The notes under the pieces were generated by a model. That model saw only the letters and a list, made by a program, of their open reading frames with translations. It was not told the origin of the DNA and made no database searches. Source: Citrobacter freundii ATCC 8090 = MTCC 1658 = NBRC 12681 (lineage in GTDB: Bacteria > Pseudomonadota > Gammaproteobacteria > Enterobacterales > Enterobacteriaceae). Taken from it: 64,000 nt of DNA. The stretch lies in NCBI RefSeq assembly GCF_011064845.1, contig NZ_CP049015.1:2480001-2544000 (forward strand), read 5' to 3'. Positions 54,132 to 63,948 of the stretch are shown in pieces. Numbering within the stretch: the stretch's first letter is position 1; each line of letters begins with the position of its first letter. Position numbers and translations under genes: made by a program.

Positions 54132-54713
54132 ATGAAATTTATACCAATAGCCTTATTGCTGATATCCACGCCGCTATGGGCCGCGAACAGTACCAATACA
54201 AATGTATTAACGGTTAAGGCGGAGTTGGTTACTGGTAGCTGTGACATCACCGCCTCCGATGTTGATTTGGGCGACTTAGACGCGAGCGAGTTCGCCGCTG
54301 GCGGCGCATGGGCGAATTTATCAGCAACAACGAAGGGTAACGTCCCCACACAGCCCCTGAAGATTAGCTTCCGCTGTGATTCAGGCTCTCTCGCCAAAAC
54401 GCTGGTGTTGAGCTTTAAGCCGCAAAAAGCGCAACTCACCGGTAATCAGATATTCCCGAATGAATATACCGGTCCGATGACTGCAGCGGGAAACGTGGGC
54501 GTTGTGGTCTTTGAGGGGAGAACAAGTCCAGTTGCTATTAATGTGCTTAATAAAGACAATACCTCTGCCGTCAATATTGTTAACTATAAAGGTTCAACCA
54601 CTACCTATTCTGATATCACCCTTTCGGCTCGTTTTCAAAAAGTGGATTCAGCAAAAACGGTCACTCCAGGTGGCGTATTAAGTCAGGTGCAAATCAGCGT
54701 GAGCTACAAATAA
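54132..54713 (+). CDS. Fimbrial minor subunit 2
   Basis: A 193-residue pilin-like protein: signal peptide MKFIPIALLLISTPLWA, NTNVLTVKAELVTGSCDITA with the first cysteine, partner in KISFRCDSGSL, and a terminal strand GVLSQVQISVSYK with tyrosine next to last. Follows subunit 1 after eight bases and overlaps the adhesin start by one base (TAATG). Probably adaptor for the adhesin. GAGCC precedes the start. Confidence 0.87.
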   Translation: MKFIPIALLLISTPLWAANSTNTNVLTVKAELVTGSCDITASDVDLGDLDASEFAAGGAWANLSATTKGNVPTQPLKISFRCDSGSLAKTLVLSFKPQKAQLTGNQIFPNEYTGPMTAAGNVGVVVFEGRTSPVAINVLNKDNTSAVNIVNYKGSTTTYSDITLSARFQKVDSAKTVTPGGVLSQVQISVSYK

Positions 54714-55810
54714 TGGATAAACGGCAGGTTAATATGAGCACGATGATTTCACGATCAATTTCTTTTGTGGCATTGCTGTTGAACGGAATTTATTCATATC
54801 AGGTGCAGGCTAAGGAGTGTTATTTTGACAAAATTAATACCAGCACGGTAAGCGCGGGAACGTTAGTCGTGAATAATTATAACCCATCCAGTACAACACC
54901 CGTGCTATTGGGGACGCTCAGTGCGGGAGAATATGGTCACATAACTTGTAATACAGGTAATGATGGTTCTGATTTTTATGGAAGATCCACAGCAACAAGC
55001 GGTACGCAATACGATAGTTATACCAGCACCAGTGGTAGTACAAAATATAGCTACAACAGAGTTTTTTTTCCAACGAGCATACCTGGAATATATTATAACA
55101 TTTACATAGCTAATTCTATTAATGCTACTTATACAGCTTACATTCCGTCTAATACGAGTTGGACACGTGAGATCGATAATGCCGCAGAAGGAGGTTTTCC
55201 TGTTGGATTATACATCGAAGTTTGGCAGCGTGGGGTGGTTTCCTCAATAGGTAATGGTGAAGCGCATCCTGTTATAAATGGTGAAGTAGGCAGGTTTAAA
55301 GCAGGGAATGAAGATGTAAGTAGTCAACAGGTTGTCGCTACAGTAAACGCATCTTCATTCACCGTAAAATTCGCCACGCCAACCTGTAATTTATCCGTAT
55401 CCCCCACCACCATCGACTTTGGCGATGTGGGTAATGACAAACCACGAAAAACCTTCACCTTGAAAAATAGCAACTGCGTTAATGCTTCAGGGGTTACCCT
55501 TAAACTGACGTCGACCAAAGCGGCTTATGATAATAGCGGGTTGTCTATTCTCGCCAATACCACAACTGGCACCTCAGCAGCGGGCGGACGGGGAGTGGCG
55601 GTTTCTTACGAGGGATCGTCCCGGCAATATCTGTCGGCGAATGACACAAATTCTTCAGTGTCCATCGACTTTGGTTCCATCGTAACGGCGAAAGATATCA
55701 CCATGGCCGGGTTACTCACCTGCACCTCCGCCAGCAATAACAGTACCTGCGATGACTACACCCCTGGCGCGTTCACCGCAGCGGGAACTATTAGTGCCAC
55801 GTACAAATAG
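54713..55810 (+). CDS. Two-domain fimbrial tip adhesin, unfamiliar N-terminal domain
   Basis: Last gene of the operon; 365 residues from ATG 54713, or 358 from ATG 54734 which has a better ribosome site (GGCAGG). After a signal peptide ending near VQA, an N-terminal domain (about 33-215) is rich in Ser/Thr/Tyr (YGRSTATSGTQYDSYTSTSG, IPGIYYNIYIANSINATYTA) and matches nothing I recognise, followed by a typical pilin domain (about 218-365: ATPTCNLSVSPTTIDFGDVG ... GTISATYK). That is the FimH/PapG plan: lectin domain plus pilin domain. The N-domain DNA is markedly AT-rich compared with the rest, and has a run of eight T at 55062-55069. Receptor unknown. Confidence 0.85.
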   Translation: MDKRQVNMSTMISRSISFVALLLNGIYSYQVQAKECYFDKINTSTVSAGTLVVNNYNPSSTTPVLLGTLSAGEYGHITCNTGNDGSDFYGRSTATSGTQYDSYTSTSGSTKYSYNRVFFPTSIPGIYYNIYIANSINATYTAYIPSNTSWTREIDNAAEGGFPVGLYIEVWQRGVVSSIGNGEAHPVINGEVGRFKAGNEDVSSQQVVATVNASSFTVKFATPTCNLSVSPTTIDFGDVGNDKPRKTFTLKNSNCVNASGVTLKLTSTKAAYDNSGLSILANTTTGTSAAGGRGVAVSYEGSSRQYLSANDTNSSVSIDFGSIVTAKDITMAGLLTCTSASNNSTCDDYTPGAFTAAGTISATYK

Positions 55811-55817
55811 ATAGTAA

Positions 55818-55849
55818 ATCCGGTAATACAAAGGATCGTATTACCGGAT
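55818..55849. terminator. Hairpin between the adhesin gene and trg
   Basis: ATCCGGTAATAC (55818-55829) and GTATTACCGGAT (55838-55849) form a perfect 12-bp stem between the convergent adhesin and trg genes. No T-run; likely shared terminator. Confidence 0.7.
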
Positions 55850-55859
55850 GGCTGGCCTG

Positions 55860-57548
55860 TCAGAATGTTTCCCAGTTATCCGTATTTACCGTGTTTGATT
55901 TTGGCAGTGAAACCGATGGATGAACGGCAGGTGTAACGCGTCTAATTGCGCTTGTCCCGGTTAAACGGAATGTGCCGACGGCTTCCGTTAAGCGTGCGGC
56001 CTGCTCTTCAAGAGAGGCCGCAGCAGCCGATGCTTCTTCAACCAATGAGGCGTTTTGCTGCGTGACCTTATCCATCTCTGAAATCGCCTGGCTTACCTGG
56101 ACGATGCCCCGGCTTTGTTCATCAGAGGCCGCCGCAATTTCCAGCATAATGTCGGTCACGCGTTTTACCGCATCGACAATATCCGTCATCGTATTGCCCG
56201 CCGCGACGACTTCTCCAGAGCCCTGGTCAATCAGTCGGACAGATTCGCTGATCAATCCTTCTATCTCTTTTGCCGCCTGAGCGCTGCGGCTTGCCAGCGT
56301 ACGCACCTCACTAGCCACCACTGCAAACCCACGCCCCTGCTCTCCTGCCCGCGCCGCCTCAACCGCCGCGTTCAGCGCCAGGATATTGGTCTGGAAGGCA
56401 ATGCTGTTAATAACGGCGGTAATTTCAGAGATTTTCTTCGAGCTGGTTGAGATATTGCCCATGGTTTTCACCACACCAGAGACCATCTGACCGCCCCGGC
56501 TGGCCTTGCCGGACGCATCTTCCGCCAGCGTACTCGCATGATGCGCGTTGTCGGCGTTTTGCTTCACCGTAGCCGTCAGCTCTTCCATGCTGGCCGCCGT
56601 TTGTTCAATCGCCGCGGCCTGTTGTTCGGTACGTGAAGACAGATCGGTATTACCCGCCGAAATCTCACTGGTACCGCGGTAGATTTCTTCCGCGCCCTGA
56701 CGTACCGTGCCCACTGTTTTCGCCAGCGACCGTTGCATTGTCTGCAGATGACGGCTCAGGCGCCCAATTTCGCTGCGCCCGGTTGGTTCCTCTGGCATTG
56801 TCAGGTCCCCTTCTGAAATTTGCTCAATGCGCTGGGCCGCACGTAACAGAGGATGAATAACGGTACGGCGCAGAACAATAAACGTCATCACGGTCAGTGC
56901 CAGCGCAAGAACGAATGCCCCCAGCATAAAGGCCATGCCAAGCTGTGTACGTTGGTGCGCCTGTTCGCTTAACTGATTCGCCCTGGCGGTACGAATATCG
57001 ATCGCCTTTAACAATACCTTGTTGTAAGCAGAGTCCAGCGGTCTGGCCTGTTCATTTTCATGGTTGATGATCGCCTCGAACATGCCGTTTTTAGCGTACT
57101 TGAGCATAGGCTGTAAGCCATCGATATAGGCTTTGAAATTGGCGCTCAGTTCAGCGTCTAACGCCTCTCCGGCAGTAGTTTTCACCGCACGAGCCATATA
57201 AGTATTGAAACCGTCCTGCGATTGCTTAATACGTTTTTCTGCCTCGGCAATATTGGCCTTCATGTCATCCATTTCAGCAATACGGCTCGCCGCACCAGCA
57301 TGGATCATGTTGATGCGCGCGGTGCGTAAGTGGTTAGAGCTGTTAGATAACCCCATCCGGACCTGAATCTCATCGGTTACATCGCGCTGATCGCGATCGG
57401 CCTGCATAAGAAAATAACCTGCCAGCCCGGAACTTAAGGCGAATAGCAGAAGGATGCCACCGAGAATGGAGGAAAACAGCGGAACCAGCCGGATTTGATG
57501 CAGAAAGCCCAGTTTATGCAGGGCTTGCATCGATGTAGTGTTGTCCAT
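55860..57548 (-). CDS. trg: Methyl-accepting chemotaxis receptor Trg, with C-terminal NWETF
   Basis: From ATG 57548 ([20 protein letters not shown]) 562 residues, matching E. coli Trg, the ribose/galactose receptor that reads the binding proteins RbsB and MglB. Layout: TM1 (about 25-50), periplasmic four-helix sensor, TM2 (about 205-228), HAMP, signalling hairpin with [20 protein letters not shown]. Unlike E. coli Trg it ends in [12 protein letters not shown]: the NWETF pentapeptide that recruits CheR and CheB in the abundant receptors Tsr and Tar. The tail after the last methylation helix is a linker of about 40 residues. A sigma-28 promoter lies just upstream. The fimbrial operon is inserted between it and ydcI. 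Confidence 0.95.
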   Translation of the reverse strand: MDNTTSMQALHKLGFLHQIRLVPLFSSILGGILLLFALSSGLAGYFLMQADRDQRDVTDEIQVRMGLSNSSNHLRTARINMIHAGAASRIAEMDDMKANIAEAEKRIKQSQDGFNTYMARAVKTTAGEALDAELSANFKAYIDGLQPMLKYAKNGMFEAIINHENEQARPLDSAYNKVLLKAIDIRTARANQLSEQAHQRTQLGMAFMLGAFVLALALTVMTFIVLRRTVIHPLLRAAQRIEQISEGDLTMPEEPTGRSEIGRLSRHLQTMQRSLAKTVGTVRQGAEEIYRGTSEISAGNTDLSSRTEQQAAAIEQTAASMEELTATVKQNADNAHHASTLAEDASGKASRGGQMVSGVVKTMGNISTSSKKISEITAVINSIAFQTNILALNAAVEAARAGEQGRGFAVVASEVRTLASRSAQAAKEIEGLISESVRLIDQGSGEVVAAGNTMTDIVDAVKRVTDIMLEIAAASDEQSRGIVQVSQAISEMDKVTQQNASLVEEASAAAASLEEQAARLTEAVGTFRLTGTSAIRRVTPAVHPSVSLPKSNTVNTDNWETF

Positions 57549-57600
57549 GACCGTCGACTCTCTTGTAGGGTTTATGCGTGAAAACACGCCCGTTAGATAG

Positions 57601-57627
57601 TCATCGGCAATCCGGGAAGTTTACTTA
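57601..57627 (-). promoter_or_regulatory. Sigma-28 (FliA) promoter of trg
   Basis: On the minus strand TAAGTAAA (57627-57620), eleven bases, then GCCGATGA (57608-57601), against the consensus TAAAGTTT-N11-GCCGATAA. The -10 element matches seven of eight and spacing is exact. It lies about 53 bases before the chosen start, which supports flagellar-class control of trg as in E. coli. Confidence 0.85.
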
Positions 57628-57717
57628 CCGTGAAAAGCGCCGGATTCGTCACACTTTCACAACATAATTCTAAAAAATTCAGGAAAGTGCCAGCGGTGAA
57701 ATCCGCTGGCCAATGAA

Positions 57718-59144
<1,427 letters not shown>

Positions 59145-59154
59145 ACGCCCTCCA

Positions 59155-59177
59155 TATACTATAGGGGGGTATACTAT
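59155..59177. promoter_or_regulatory. FrmR operator upstream of frmRA
   Basis: TATACTATAGGGGGG followed by TATACTAT: TATA elements flank a run of six G, the A/T-G-tract pattern bound by CsoR/RcnR/FrmR proteins. Ten bases ahead of the frmR start. Assignment to FrmR follows from family knowledge. Confidence 0.8.
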
Positions 59178-59265
59178 CAGAATTTTTATGTAATTGTAAA
59201 AAACTAACATTTATTTAATGAGGGGGTGACGACCAGGCCTCGTCAGATGAACCCTGGTCGCCAGG

Positions 59266-59727
59266 TCACTGAATGGCTTTCTGAACTAATTTTTCCAGAT
59301 TTTTTAAGGGTTGAATTGCCGCAGTATCTGGTCCATAAGTCTGTAATATCTCAACCGGATGATATCCAACGACTACACGTCCATCCGACTCTTCCCGAAT
59401 CAATACTCTAAAGGGAAGATCGAGCGCCATATCAGGATATGCCTGCATTAATGATGTGCCACCTTTAGGATTGCCAAAAATAATGACGGTTGTGGGTAAC
59501 ATGGTTAGTCCAGCATTTTTAGCCTCTTTCGCATGATCAAATTCTCCAAAAAAAACAAGATTATTACTCTCAATGGCAGCAATGAGATGCTCTCTGGTCT
59601 GCTGGTAATTATAAGTACTATACGTTTTGATCATAGTATTCCCGGTGTTGGCAGCATGACTGGTTACCGTCATAAGCAGATACAGTGCAGCTGTAATAAA
59701 TATATTTTTTAGAGACCGAAGCATCAC
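59266..59727 (-). CDS. Secreted DUF302 family protein
   Basis: A 153-residue protein with a cleavable signal peptide (FITAALYLLMTVTSHA-ANT) and a DUF302 domain: YNYQQTREHLIAAIESNNLV, FGEFDHAKEAKNAGLTM, LPTTVIIFGNPKGGTSLMQA, LPFRVLIREESDGRVVVGYH. DUF302 proteins are small periplasmic or cytosolic dimers of unknown function, often near redox or thiol stress genes. It lies 31 bases downstream of an RclC-like gene in the same direction, so the two are probably co-transcribed. Start could be Met1 or Met2. Confidence 0.85.
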   Translation of the reverse strand: MMLRSLKNIFITAALYLLMTVTSHAANTGNTMIKTYSTYNYQQTREHLIAAIESNNLVFFGEFDHAKEAKNAGLTMLPTTVIIFGNPKGGTSLMQAYPDMALDLPFRVLIREESDGRVVVGYHPVEILQTYGPDTAAIQPLKNLEKLVQKAIQ

Positions 59728-59758
59728 AACATCCTTAATTTAACGATAGTCTGGAAAG

Positions 59759-60361
59759 CTATCTAAGACCAGCGGATACTTTGCCGGTATAATCTCTCTC
59801 GTGCTGATTCTGTGCAAGGATACACTTGGCAGAATGCACCATCGCAATAAGACCCGCAGCCATCATTATCGTGTCTTTTAAGACCAGTCGCCCGGCGCCA
59901 GAAAGATAGGGAAACCCGGTGTGAGAATCCTGGCCACTTACCCATGTTTCTGGTGTAAATATCAGGAATGTCAGAGTGACAAAAGGAGTTAAGAAGGCAA
60001 GTGTTGCCCCCCAAAAGCCGATTTTTGGTGACACATAATGAGCAAGGATTAATAATGAAAAAATGACTTCAACAATACCAAGTCCGGTAGAGTACCCATA
60101 AGTATTATTCGCATGATGCCATGCGCGGTTAGCCTCTATTAATTCGCCCTCATGGTTCATAAACTGAGTATAATTACTCGGATCGTTATAAAAGAAAGAC
60201 ATAAATGGGCTATTAGCTACAAAAGGAACGATGCTATCTGCTTCATAGGGAATGAACTTCAACAATCCTATCCACATAAATACAATGGCAATAGAAATGC
60301 GACAAAGATTTATTCCCACGTTTTCTTTCGTTGAAACATATTGGTATAGTTTATCCATCAT
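59759..60361 (-). CDS. RclC/YkgB-like inner-membrane protein (DUF417)
   Basis: A 200-residue membrane protein with about four hydrophobic helices (ISIAIVFMWIGLLKFIPYEA, GIVEVIFSLLILAHYV, GFWGATLAFLTPFVTLTFLI). The segments FMWIGLLKFIPYEADSIVPF, VANSPFMSFFY and LSGAGRLVLKDTIMMAAGL are the YkgB/RclC family signature; E. coli RclC belongs to the reactive-chlorine resistance operon rclABC. Here neither rclA nor rclB nor rclR accompanies it; a DUF302 gene follows. A role in oxidant defence is inferred only from the family. Confidence 0.85.
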   Translation of the reverse strand: MMDKLYQYVSTKENVGINLCRISIAIVFMWIGLLKFIPYEADSIVPFVANSPFMSFFYNDPSNYTQFMNHEGELIEANRAWHHANNTYGYSTGLGIVEVIFSLLILAHYVSPKIGFWGATLAFLTPFVTLTFLIFTPETWVSGQDSHTGFPYLSGAGRLVLKDTIMMAAGLIAMVHSAKCILAQNQHERDYTGKVSAGLR

Positions 60362-60534
60362 ATCCAGAGGTCCTGTGTTGTAGAAATCACGACCTTTATA
60401 ACCTTGTTATTTATATGTCTATATGTTCAGGAATCTATAATTTTTGTTTGATCGTCTGGATAGGTCAAAATATAGACTATGGATAAGTTCGGTTGAGTGG
60501 AATGAACTCCTTGTTTTTCAGTTTGGCTATCAAA
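60362..60534. other. AT-rich upstream region of the RclC-like gene
   Basis: Presumed promoter of the RclC-like/DUF302 pair. It contains TTTGAT and GGTCAAA arms (around 60449-60471) that form an imperfect inverted repeat of LysR-box spacing; nothing else is evident. Confidence 0.35.
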
Positions 60535-60797
60535 CTACTTGCAGCAACTGATTGTATAACGTGGTGAAAGCATGTCTCTCTTCATCGCCCACGGTTGCTG
60601 TATCCCTTGTCCGGCAAAGCAGAGCGTTCCTTTACCCTTTTCCCAGATACCTCCATCAGTTTATCGCTGTTACGCCGCGGCGTTAGGTTGTCGTCAAAAA
60701 GATTCAGTTCACCGTACGTATCGGCAACCAACCTGACATGATCAATTTTTACCAATCCATACCCCAGGCTTACAGCATTAATATGCTCCCACGTCAA
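60535..60797 (-). pseudogene. umuC-like (Y-family polymerase V subunit) C-terminal remnant, frameshifted
   Basis: Read on the minus strand, the frame starting near 60797 gives GYGLVKIDHVRLVADTYGEL, NLFDDNLTPRRNSDKLMEV, which fits the UmuC/MucB/ImpB segment ending in QLNLFDD...PR.SEKLMAV. After a frameshift near 60655 the sequence continues in another frame as GKGTLCFAGQGIQQPWAMKR then DMLSPRYTIS, the diagnostic UmuC C-terminus, and ends at a TAG at 60535-60537. Only about the last 85 residues remain; the catalytic fingers and palm, and umuD, are gone. This is a dead fragment of an error-prone polymerase gene, closer in wording to plasmid/phage MucB-type than to chromosomal UmuC, marking a lost mobile element beside fdnG. 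Confidence 0.82.
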
Positions 60798-60885
60798 TAA
60801 CCACTAAAAGTTAATGGTTTATAAAACAATTTAACCTTACAATAACCATACTTTTTCATGTCTTAAGTTTAAGCTGGAGAAAAAA

Positions 60886-63800
60886 ATGGAGCTCAGCCGG
60901 AGGCAGTTCTTTCGAATCTGCGCGGGCGGTATGGCAGGAACAACTGTTGCATCTCTCGGATTCTTATCATCTTTTTCCGTTCACGCGGAAACCCGTCAAT
61001 ACAAACTCTTAAAAGCAAAAGAGACACGTAATAACTGTACGTACTGCTCAGTAGGCTGCGGCATGCTGATGTACAGCCTTGGCGATACAGCCAAAAACGT
61101 CAAAGAAAGTATCTACCATATTGAGGGCGATCCGGATCATCCGGTGAGCCGTGGATCGTTGTGCCCTAAAGGCGCTGGCGTGCTGGATTATATTCATAGT
61201 GAAACCCGTCTGCAGTATCCCGAATATCGCGCACCGGGTTCGGATAAATGGCAGCGTATTGGCTGGGATGATGCGATTAATCGTATTGCCCGACTTATGA
61301 AAGATGACCGCGATGCCAACTTTATTGAGAAAAATGCCCAGGGCGTTACCGTCAACCGATGGTCCACCACGGGCATGCTATGCTCCTCAGCGGCAAGTAA
61401 TGAAACCGGGATCCTCGACGGTAAATTTGCTCGCGGACTAGGTATGGTCGCTATCGACTGTCAAGCACGGTTATGTCATGGCCCCACCGTTGCTGCTCTT
61501 GCACCAACGTTTGGACGTGGTGCGATGACCAACAACTGGGTCGATATTAAAAATGCCAACGTAGTGCTTATTATGGGCGGTAATGCCGCTGAGGCACATC
61601 CGGTAGGCTTTAAATGGGTAGTCGAAGCGCAAACTAAAAACGACGCCACCGTGGTGGTAGTCGACCCGCGTTTTAACCGTAGCGCCGCCGTCGCCGATCT
61701 GTATGCGCCAATACGCGCTGGTTCCGACACCGCATTCCTGCTCGGTGTAATCCGTTATCTGCTGGAAAACAACCAGGTGCAGCACGACTATGTGCGCCAT
61801 TACACCAACGCCAGCCTGATTATCCGTGATGACTATCAGTTCGACGACGGCTTGTTCAGTGGCTATGACGACAAAAAACGCCAGTACGATAAATCGAGCT
61901 GGTTCTATCAGCTTGACGAACAGGGTAATGCCCTGCGTGATGAAACATTGTCTCACCCACGCTGCGTGTGGAATTTGCTGAAAGCCCACGTCGACCGCTA
62001 TACGCCAGAAATGGTTAACCGGTTGTGTGGGACCTCAGTGGCAGATTTCAATCGTATCTGCGAAATTCTCGCCAGCACCAGCGTGCCTGACCGCACCGCT
62101 ACTATTCTGTATGCGCTGGGTTGGACACACCACTCCGCCGGGGCACAGATTATCCGCGCCGCCGCTATGCTCCAGTTGCTACTGGGCAATATAGGCATGG
62201 CGGGCGGTGGCGTTAACGCCTTACGTGGCCACTCCAATATTCAGGGCTATACCGATCTTGGCTTGTTGTCGACGAACCTGCCGGGCTATATGCCGCTGCC
62301 GTCGGAAAAACAGACAGACTACCAGACCTATATTTCGCAAATCACGCCGCCTGCGCTAGGCGTGAATGAGGTCAATTACTGGCAAAATACGCCGAAGTTC
62401 TTTGTTAGCATGATGAAAAGTTTCTGGGGCGACAATGCAACAGTGGAAAATAACTGGGGCTACGACTGGCTACCTAAATGGGATCGCCTGTATGACGTAA
62501 TGACCCAGGCTGAATTGATGCTCGAAGGGAAGATTAATGGTTACATCGTTCAGGGCTTCAATCCGCTGGCGGCGTTTCCGGATAAAAACAAATCAACTCG
62601 CGCGCTTTCAAAACTGAAATATATGGTGGTTATCGATCCGCTGGTCACTGAGTCGTCCAATTTTTGGCAAAATCATGGCGAGATGAACGATGTAAACCCG
62701 GCAGATATTCAGACCGAAGTTTTCCGTCTGCCCTCTTCCTGCTTTGCTGAAGAAAATGGTTCAATCGCTAACTCCGGGCGTTGGTTGCAATGGCACTGGG
62801 CTGCGGCAGAACCACCAGGTGAAGCCTTACATGACGGGAAGATCCTCGGTCGCCTGTTTATGCGGCTGCGCGAGTTGTATCAACAGGAAGGTGGAGCGAA
62901 TCCGCAACCCTTGTTGAATATTGCCTGGAATTATAAAGATCCATACGACCCACACCCAGAAGAGATTGCGCGTGAAGCAAATGGCCAGGCGCTTGAAGAC
63001 CTTTATGATGACAAAGGCCAGCTTATAGCCAAAAAAGGCCAGCAGCTCAGCAGCTTTGCACAGTTGCGCGATGACGGCTCGACCAGCAGTTTCTGCTGGG
63101 TCTACTGCGGAAGCTGGACAGAACAAGGCAACCAGATGGCCAATCGCGACAACAGCGATCCGTATGGTCTGGGCTGCACACCGGGCTGGGCGTGGTCATG
63201 GCCTGCCAACCGCCGTATTCTCTACAATCGCGCTTCGGCCGATCCATCAGGAAAACCGTGGGATCCCAAACGAACCCTGCTGCATTGGAATGGCAAAAAG
63301 TGGGCCGGTATGGACGTAGCCGACTACGGCCAGGCCGCACCGGGCAGCAACGTTGGTCCGTTTATCATGAATCCGGAAGGCGTAGCGCGTCTGTTCTCCA
63401 TCGACAAAATGAACGACGGGCCATTCCCGGAACATTACGAACCCATTGAGTCGCCTATTGGTACCAACCCGCTGCACCCGAATGTTGTATCCAGCCCGGT
63501 TGCGCGTATCTACCATGACGATATCGCCAATATGGGTAAAGCGGATGCCTTCCCGTACGTCGCCACAACTTACTCCATTACCGAACTGTTCCGCCACTGG
63601 ACCAAACATGCGCTGCTCAACGCCATTGCTCAACCCGATCAATTCATCGAAATCGGTGAGGCGCTGGCGAGCAAAAAAGGCATTGCGGCAGGTGATACGG
63701 TGAAAGTGATGTCGAAACGCGGCTTTATCAAAGCGAAGGCGGTGGTCACCAAACGTCTGCAAACGCTGACGATCGATGGTAAGCCGGTCGATACTATCGG

Positions 63801-63936
63801 TATCCCTTGTCACTGGGGCTTTGAAGGCGCCACACGCAAAGGGTTCCTCGCCAATACGTTAACGCCATCGGTGGGTGACGCGAACTCGCAAACACCGGAG
63901 TATAAAGCGTTTCTGGTCAACATCGAGCGAGCGTAA
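60886..63936 (+). CDS. fdnG: Formate dehydrogenase-N major subunit FdnG-like, cysteine instead of selenocysteine
   Basis: A 1016-residue molybdenum bis-MGD enzyme matching E. coli FdnG end to end. Tat signal LSRRQFFRICAGGMAGTTVA (cleavage near HA-ETR) sends it to the periplasm; the 4Fe-4S site is CTYCSVGCGMLMYS ... GSLCPKGAG. At the position of E. coli selenocysteine 196 (VUHGP) this gene encodes DCQARLCHGPTVAALAPTFG with TGT, so Cys ligates the metal and no SelB recoding is needed; the adjacent His is kept. It oxidises formate and passes electrons to FdnH/FdnI and menaquinone, usually for nitrate respiration. GGAG precedes the ATG. fdnH follows 12 bases later. No clear FNR box is visible upstream. 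Confidence 0.95.
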   Translation: MELSRRQFFRICAGGMAGTTVASLGFLSSFSVHAETRQYKLLKAKETRNNCTYCSVGCGMLMYSLGDTAKNVKESIYHIEGDPDHPVSRGSLCPKGAGVLDYIHSETRLQYPEYRAPGSDKWQRIGWDDAINRIARLMKDDRDANFIEKNAQGVTVNRWSTTGMLCSSAASNETGILDGKFARGLGMVAIDCQARLCHGPTVAALAPTFGRGAMTNNWVDIKNANVVLIMGGNAAEAHPVGFKWVVEAQTKNDATVVVVDPRFNRSAAVADLYAPIRAGSDTAFLLGVIRYLLENNQVQHDYVRHYTNASLIIRDDYQFDDGLFSGYDDKKRQYDKSSWFYQLDEQGNALRDETLSHPRCVWNLLKAHVDRYTPEMVNRLCGTSVADFNRICEILASTSVPDRTATILYALGWTHHSAGAQIIRAAAMLQLLLGNIGMAGGGVNALRGHSNIQGYTDLGLLSTNLPGYMPLPSEKQTDYQTYISQITPPALGVNEVNYWQNTPKFFVSMMKSFWGDNATVENNWGYDWLPKWDRLYDVMTQAELMLEGKINGYIVQGFNPLAAFPDKNKSTRALSKLKYMVVIDPLVTESSNFWQNHGEMNDVNPADIQTEVFRLPSSCFAEENGSIANSGRWLQWHWAAAEPPGEALHDGKILGRLFMRLRELYQQEGGANPQPLLNIAWNYKDPYDPHPEEIAREANGQALEDLYDDKGQLIAKKGQQLSSFAQLRDDGSTSSFCWVYCGSWTEQGNQMANRDNSDPYGLGCTPGWAWSWPANRRILYNRASADPSGKPWDPKRTLLHWNGKKWAGMDVADYGQAAPGSNVGPFIMNPEGVARLFSIDKMNDGPFPEHYEPIESPIGTNPLHPNVVSSPVARIYHDDIANMGKADAFPYVATTYSITELFRHWTKHALLNAIAQPDQFIEIGEALASKKGIAAGDTVKVMSKRGFIKAKAVVTKRLQTLTIDGKPVDTIGIPCHWGFEGATRKGFLANTLTPSVGDANSQTPEYKAFLVNIERA

Positions 63937-63948
63937 GGAAGGGAACTC

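Noticed and set aside
60449..60471. TTTGAT...GGTCAAA as an FNR box for fdnG
   Set aside because: FNR needs TTGAT-N4-ATCAA; the arms here are too far apart and over 400 bases upstream.
63247..63813. 188-residue minus-strand frame opposite fdnG
   Set aside because: Shadow frame within fdnG; no supporting motif or ribosome site.
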